Positions 6,151-9,093 of a stretch of 9,093 nt of DNA are shown piece after piece. Each line of letters begins with the position of its first letter. Within the stretch, counting starts at the first letter, position 1. The translations under genes and the position numbers were made by a program. Origin of the DNA: an uncultured Spirochaetales bacterium (GTDB lineage: Bacteria > Spirochaetota > Spirochaetia > Sphaerochaetales > Sphaerochaetaceae); assembly GCA_945947045.1 (NCBI GenBank), contig CAMEXG010000075.1, positions 1 to 9,093 of the forward strand. Direction: 5' to 3'. The notes under the pieces are model-generated. The model saw nothing but the letters and a program-made list of their open reading frames with translations, was not told the DNA's origin and did no database searches.

Positions 6151-7424
6151 TATCTTGCCTTCCTGTATATAAATAGAAGTGTAAACGCAATAAGTGCGAT
6201 CAAGATATCAGGAGCCAAGATCAAAAGATATGGACTCTTTGAAATATTGAATATCATTAGCTGTGCTCCAAAAAGCATATACCAATAGGCGACTGAAACC
6301 ACAATTGCTACGGCAAAACCAGTGAGCTTACCATGTTTTACTCTTACGTTCGATAATGGAAGAGTAATTAGAGTAAGAACAGTACATGCAATGGAAAGCG
6401 CAATCTTCTTTGTCAATTCGCTTTTATAGTATTGGCCATAGAAGTTGACAGGAATATTCCCCAAGTATTTATCCTGCATCTTCATCTGATAAACACTATC
6501 GTCAATATAGCTTTGATCTACGCCACCTTTTTCCGCTTTATCTATCAACTCCAAAAGATTGAAATAGTTCTTTTCTTTTTCTTTTAGGAAAATACTCTGG
6601 TCATTTTCCTGAATTTTGTTTCTTTCAGTAATAGTGGCGATAAGTTCTTTTGAAGATAGATTGACAGGACTGGTGGAGGTAAGAGAAGGAACTTGAGATG
6701 AAAAGTCCAAGTAAATCCTTCCTTTTTCAGCAATTGCATATGCAAAGGTATCATCACCGCCGGTATTAGATAAAAGAATGGAAGGCTTATCTAGGTCAAG
6801 TGAATAAACAAAAGAAACTGGATCTACGATGGCCATTTCCCCTCTCTTGCTATAGACGCTTTTATTAAACTTATCCTCATCTTTACTTATTAATAATAAG
6901 TCTTCAATTTCGCTGCCCTCAGCCCTACCGTTGGAAAGCATGATATTACCTACACTATTTATACTATTGCTCTCTATTTCCATTGTAGGCATTTCTGCCA
7001 TAAGAAGAGCAAGTTTATCTCTATAAATCACACTGGTGTATGGTTGAAGAATATCTGCTGTAATAAATGTAAGTATACTAAGTATAATCGATGCGACCAC
7101 AAGGGGTGCATAAACACGGAAGGATGATATTCCAAGGCTCCTCATGGCCAGTAATTCGTTACTGGACGCCATATCCCCAAGAACCATACTACAGGAAGTA
7201 AGAGTTGCAAAAGGAAATGTATATACCAAGAATTGAGGCATATACAGCAATACCATTTCAACCATAGTAGGTACTGAAATATTCTTTAATAGAATTTTCT
7301 GAACCAAAAGAAGAATGGTATTTACAAAGAAAATGGCAAAGAAAAACAAAAAAGCCACAATAAAGCTTTTTAAGAATTCCTTTAGTACATAACTAGATAA
7401 GAGCCTTGAACTGGAGACTGCCAT
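6150..7424 (-). CDS. lptF: LptF-type permease (YjgP/YjgQ family)
   Basis: This is the partner permease to the next gene, forming the presumed LptB2FG-type exporter in the inner membrane. Its 424 residues are about 60 more than E. coli LptF. Segments: TM1 about 17-42, TM2 about 56-82, coupling helix NELLAMRSLG (89-98), TM3 about 104-124, a large periplasmic part about 125-337, and TM4-6 at about 338-358, 368-391 and 399-420. The extra length lies mainly in a charged helical stretch at about 258-325, just before TM4, rich in K, E, D and N. The start is ATG 7424, with AGGAG 8 nt upstream inside the end of dut; the dut TAA abuts the ATG exactly. The stop TAG overlaps the next GTG by 1 nt. The family call is secure; the F label is by gene order. 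Confidence 0.85.
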   Translation of the reverse strand: MAVSSSRLLSSYVLKEFLKSFIVAFLFFFAIFFVNTILLLVQKILLKNISVPTMVEMVLLYMPQFLVYTFPFATLTSCSMVLGDMASSNELLAMRSLGISSFRVYAPLVVASIILSILTFITADILQPYTSVIYRDKLALLMAEMPTMEIESNSINSVGNIMLSNGRAEGSEIEDLLLISKDEDKFNKSVYSKRGEMAIVDPVSFVYSLDLDKPSILLSNTGGDDTFAYAIAEKGRIYLDFSSQVPSLTSTSPVNLSSKELIATITERNKIQENDQSIFLKEKEKNYFNLLELIDKAEKGGVDQSYIDDSVYQMKMQDKYLGNIPVNFYGQYYKSELTKKIALSIACTVLTLITLPLSNVRVKHGKLTGFAVAIVVSVAYWYMLFGAQLMIFNISKSPYLLILAPDILIALIAFTLLFIYRKAR

Positions 7425-7868
7425 TTACTTTACTCCTGTGGAGCCAAATCCCCCTTCCCCTCTCTCTGAAGATGAAAGATCCTCGGAGACAATAAATGAA
7501 GCGCTCTCAACCTTTGCTATGACGAACTGGGCGATCCTCATACCGTTTTCAACAACAAAATCTGTTTTTGAGTGGTTAATAAGATTAACCTTTATCTCTC
7601 CCCTGTAGTCACTGTCTACAGTTCCTGGAGTATTAAGGCAGGTGACACCATTTCTGAAAGATAATCCGGAACGAGGACGGACTTGTATTTCATAACCAAG
7701 AGGAATCTCGGGAAAAAGCCCTGTAGGCACAAGCCTCCACTCTCCTGGAGGAATAACCAAGGGGCCCTCCGGAAGGAAGGCCCTTACATCACACCCTGAC
7801 GCCCCCTTTGTCTCATATTGAGGGAGAGTGACGTCAGGACTAATTTTCCTAAATCGGACAACAATCAT
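7425..7868 (-). CDS. dut: dUTP diphosphatase (trimeric dUTPase)
   Basis: This enzyme hydrolyses dUTP to dUMP and pyrophosphate, keeping uracil out of DNA and supplying dUMP for thymidylate. All five motifs of trimeric dUTPases are present in order within 147 residues: I SGCDVRA (24-30), II RPRSGLS (64-70), III GTVDSDYRGE (82-91) with the catalytic aspartate D85, IV RIAQFVI (111-117), and V RGEGGFGSTG (136-145), the flexible P-loop-like tail that closes over the substrate. Length is normal. The start ATG 7868 shares ATGA with the pnp stop. AAGGA at 7879-7875 lies 6 nt upstream, within the pnp tail. It sits between an RNA decay gene and envelope permeases, with no pathway link, probably held by operon packing. 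Confidence 0.97.
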   Translation of the reverse strand: MIVVRFRKISPDVTLPQYETKGASGCDVRAFLPEGPLVIPPGEWRLVPTGLFPEIPLGYEIQVRPRSGLSFRNGVTCLNTPGTVDSDYRGEIKVNLINHSKTDFVVENGMRIAQFVIAKVESASFIVSEDLSSSERGEGGFGSTGVK

Positions 7869-9093
7869 TCAGCGTCCTTATTTTCCTTTTTCTCGTTTCT
7901 GCCTTCCTTGTGGAAGTCTCTGTCTCTTCTTGGACCACGATAGTCTCTGTTATCTCTTCTGTCTCTATTGTAGTCTCTTTTTCTTTCTTCTTTCTTCTCC
8001 TCTCCACCATCTGCGTTTTCATTGCCTGGCTGAGCATCGATATAAGAAAGATTAAGTCTTCCCATTCTGTCGATTTCAATAAGCTTTACATCGACTTCCT
8101 GTCCGACTTCAAGAACATCGGAAACATTCTTTACTCTGTCGTGAGAAAGCTTGGAGATATGACAAAGACCTTCTTTTCCAGGGAGAATCTCGATAAATGC
8201 ACCGAAGTCTACGATTCTCTTTACTGTTCCATGATAAATCTTTCCACATTCAGGCTCTTCGATAATTGACTGGACAAGCTTCTTCGCTTCCTGAGCAGCT
8301 GCATTGTTCTTTCCATAGATCATGACTGTTCCGTCATCATCGATGTTGATCTCAGCTCCGCTCTGTTCAGCAATCGCCCTGATAGTCTTTCCACCAGTTC
8401 CAATAACTGCACCGATTTTGTCTTCAGGAACTTTGAGGGAGAGGATCTTCGGTGCAAGAGGGCTGACCTCTTCTCTTGGGCAAGGAAGAACATCGGTCAT
8501 AATGCCGAGAATATGCATTCTACCTTCTTTAGCCTGATTAAGAGCCTTTCTCATGATTTCAGGTGTAACACCTGCAATCTTGATATCCATCTGGAATGCA
8601 GTGATACCATCTTTAGTACCAGCTACCTTGAAGTCCATATCGCCAAGGTGGTCTTCTTCTCCAAGAATATCTGAAAGAACAACATATCTTGCGTAATCGG
8701 CACCTTCGGTAATAAGACCCATTGCAATACCTGCAACTGGCTTAGAAATAGGAACACCTGCATCCATAAGGGAGAGACATCCACCACATACGCTTGCCAT
8801 TGAAGAAGAACCGTTTGATTCCATGATTTCAGATACAACTCTGATTGTATATGGGAAGTTGTCCTTCTTAGGTACCACGGCCTCAAGAGCACGCTGAGCA
8901 AGGTGTCCGTGTCCGATTTCTCTTCTTCCTGTGGTAAGTCTTCCGCACTCACCTACAGAATATGGAGGGAAATTATAGTGGAGCATGAAGTTAGAGTAAG
9001 TCTTCTCACCGTCAATGTTGTCAAATAGCTGCTCATCGTTGACTGTTCCAAGAGTAGTTAAAGCCAAAGACTGTGTTTCACCACGAGTAAAGA
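7865..9093 (-). CDS. pnp: Polyribonucleotide nucleotidyltransferase (PNPase), 3' part
   Basis: PNPase degrades RNA 3' to 5' by phosphorolysis as a trimeric ring, and can also add tails. The window holds the last 408 codons; the gene is open through the right edge, starting mid-protein at FTRGETQ, the beginning of the second RNase PH core. Visible parts: the SSSMASVCGG motif near 8815-8785; the active-site segment EEDHLGDMDFKVAG, with the two catalytic aspartates at about 8653-8651 and 8635-8633; a KH domain with GxxG loop GTGG at 8401-8390; an S1 domain at about 8245-8047; and a charged tail from about 8020 to the stop, full of RD, RR and KE pairs. The tail looks disordered and may bind RNA or partners. 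The TGA stop overlaps the dut ATG. The operon promoter lies outside the window. Confidence 0.97.
   Translation of the reverse strand, partial: FTRGETQSLALTTLGTVNDEQLFDNIDGEKTYSNFMLHYNFPPYSVGECGRLTTGRREIGHGHLAQRALEAVVPKKDNFPYTIRVVSEIMESNGSSSMASVCGGCLSLMDAGVPISKPVAGIAMGLITEGADYARYVVLSDILGEEDHLGDMDFKVAGTKDGITAFQMDIKIAGVTPEIMRKALNQAKEGRMHILGIMTDVLPCPREEVSPLAPKILSLKVPEDKIGAVIGTGGKTIRAIAEQSGAEINIDDDGTVMIYGKNNAAAQEAKKLVQSIIEEPECGKIYHGTVKRIVDFGAFIEILPGKEGLCHISKLSHDRVKNVSDVLEVGQEVDVKLIEIDRMGRLNLSYIDAQPGNENADGGEEKKEERKRDYNRDRRDNRDYRGPRRDRDFHKEGRNEKKENKDAE
7875..7879 (-). promoter_or_regulatory. dut ribosome binding site within pnp
   Basis: AAGGA on the minus strand, 6 nt before the dut ATG, lies inside the last codons of pnp. 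Together with the ATGA overlap it supports ATG 7868 as the start and suggests coupled translation. Confidence 0.6.

Noticed and set aside
5783..6172. A 129-residue open frame on the plus strand inside lptG
   Set aside because: It lies antisense to a clearly conserved permease, has no recognisable domain, and is explained as a shadow of the hydrophobic coding strand.
7849..8269. Several overlapping open frames on both strands in the pnp tail
   Set aside because: The low-complexity AGA/GAC-rich tail keeps several frames open; only the frame carrying KH and S1 domains is supported.
1..9093. CRISPR array, insertion sequence, tRNA, prophage or defence island
   Set aside because: No regularly spaced repeats, transposase, integrase, tRNA fold or defence-type gene is present; all long frames are housekeeping families.

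Overview
The window looks like a conserved housekeeping block from a spirochaete. Two things point there. One is a 906-residue GreA, in which an ordinary Gre factor is carried at the C-terminus of a very long protein; this form is known from Borrelia and Treponema. The other is the order pnp - dut - lptF/lptG - tgt, which from memory resembles the pnp/permease/tgt cluster of those genera. Base composition is moderately AT-rich. I see no mobile element, CRISPR array, tRNA or rRNA, and no sign of recent transfer. The genus cannot be fixed from this window.

Layout, left to right. (1) Positions 35-1008, minus strand: rpe (ribulose-phosphate 3-epimerase) followed by dtd (D-aminoacyl-tRNA deacylase). 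The 3' end of rpe runs into a dtd that lacks about its first 30 residues, and recognisable dtd homology continues upstream of its only ATG, inside the rpe tail in another frame. (2) Positions 1009-1200: a divergent promoter region. The minus-strand promoter has a perfect TATAAT whose predicted start site falls on the rpe ATG, so rpe may be leaderless. The plus-strand promoter has an extended -10 and gives greA a leader of about 90 nt that can fold into a long closing stem around a hairpin. (3) Positions 1201-3921, plus strand: the giant greA. (4) Positions 3923-3952: a 13-bp GC-centred hairpin serving as a two-way terminator between convergent greA and tgt; it overlaps the tgt stop codon. (5) Positions 3950-9093, minus strand: one compact operon running pnp (3' part only), dut, an LptF-type permease, an LptG-type permease and tgt. 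Every junction overlaps by 4 nt or 1 nt, or abuts exactly, so translational coupling is likely throughout.

The minus-strand operon joins RNA decay (PNPase), dUTP removal (dUTPase), an envelope lipid transporter (LptF/G) and tRNA wobble-base modification (TGT). No single pathway unites them; the packing suggests growth-linked co-expression. The greA unit handles RNA polymerase backtracking, and rpe/dtd serve the pentose phosphate pathway and tRNA proofreading.

I do not see a new multi-gene system here. The points most worth checking are the rpe/dtd junction, the structured greA leader, the possible leaderless rpe mRNA, the uncharacterised 750-residue front of GreA, and what LptF/G carries if this spirochaete has no LPS.
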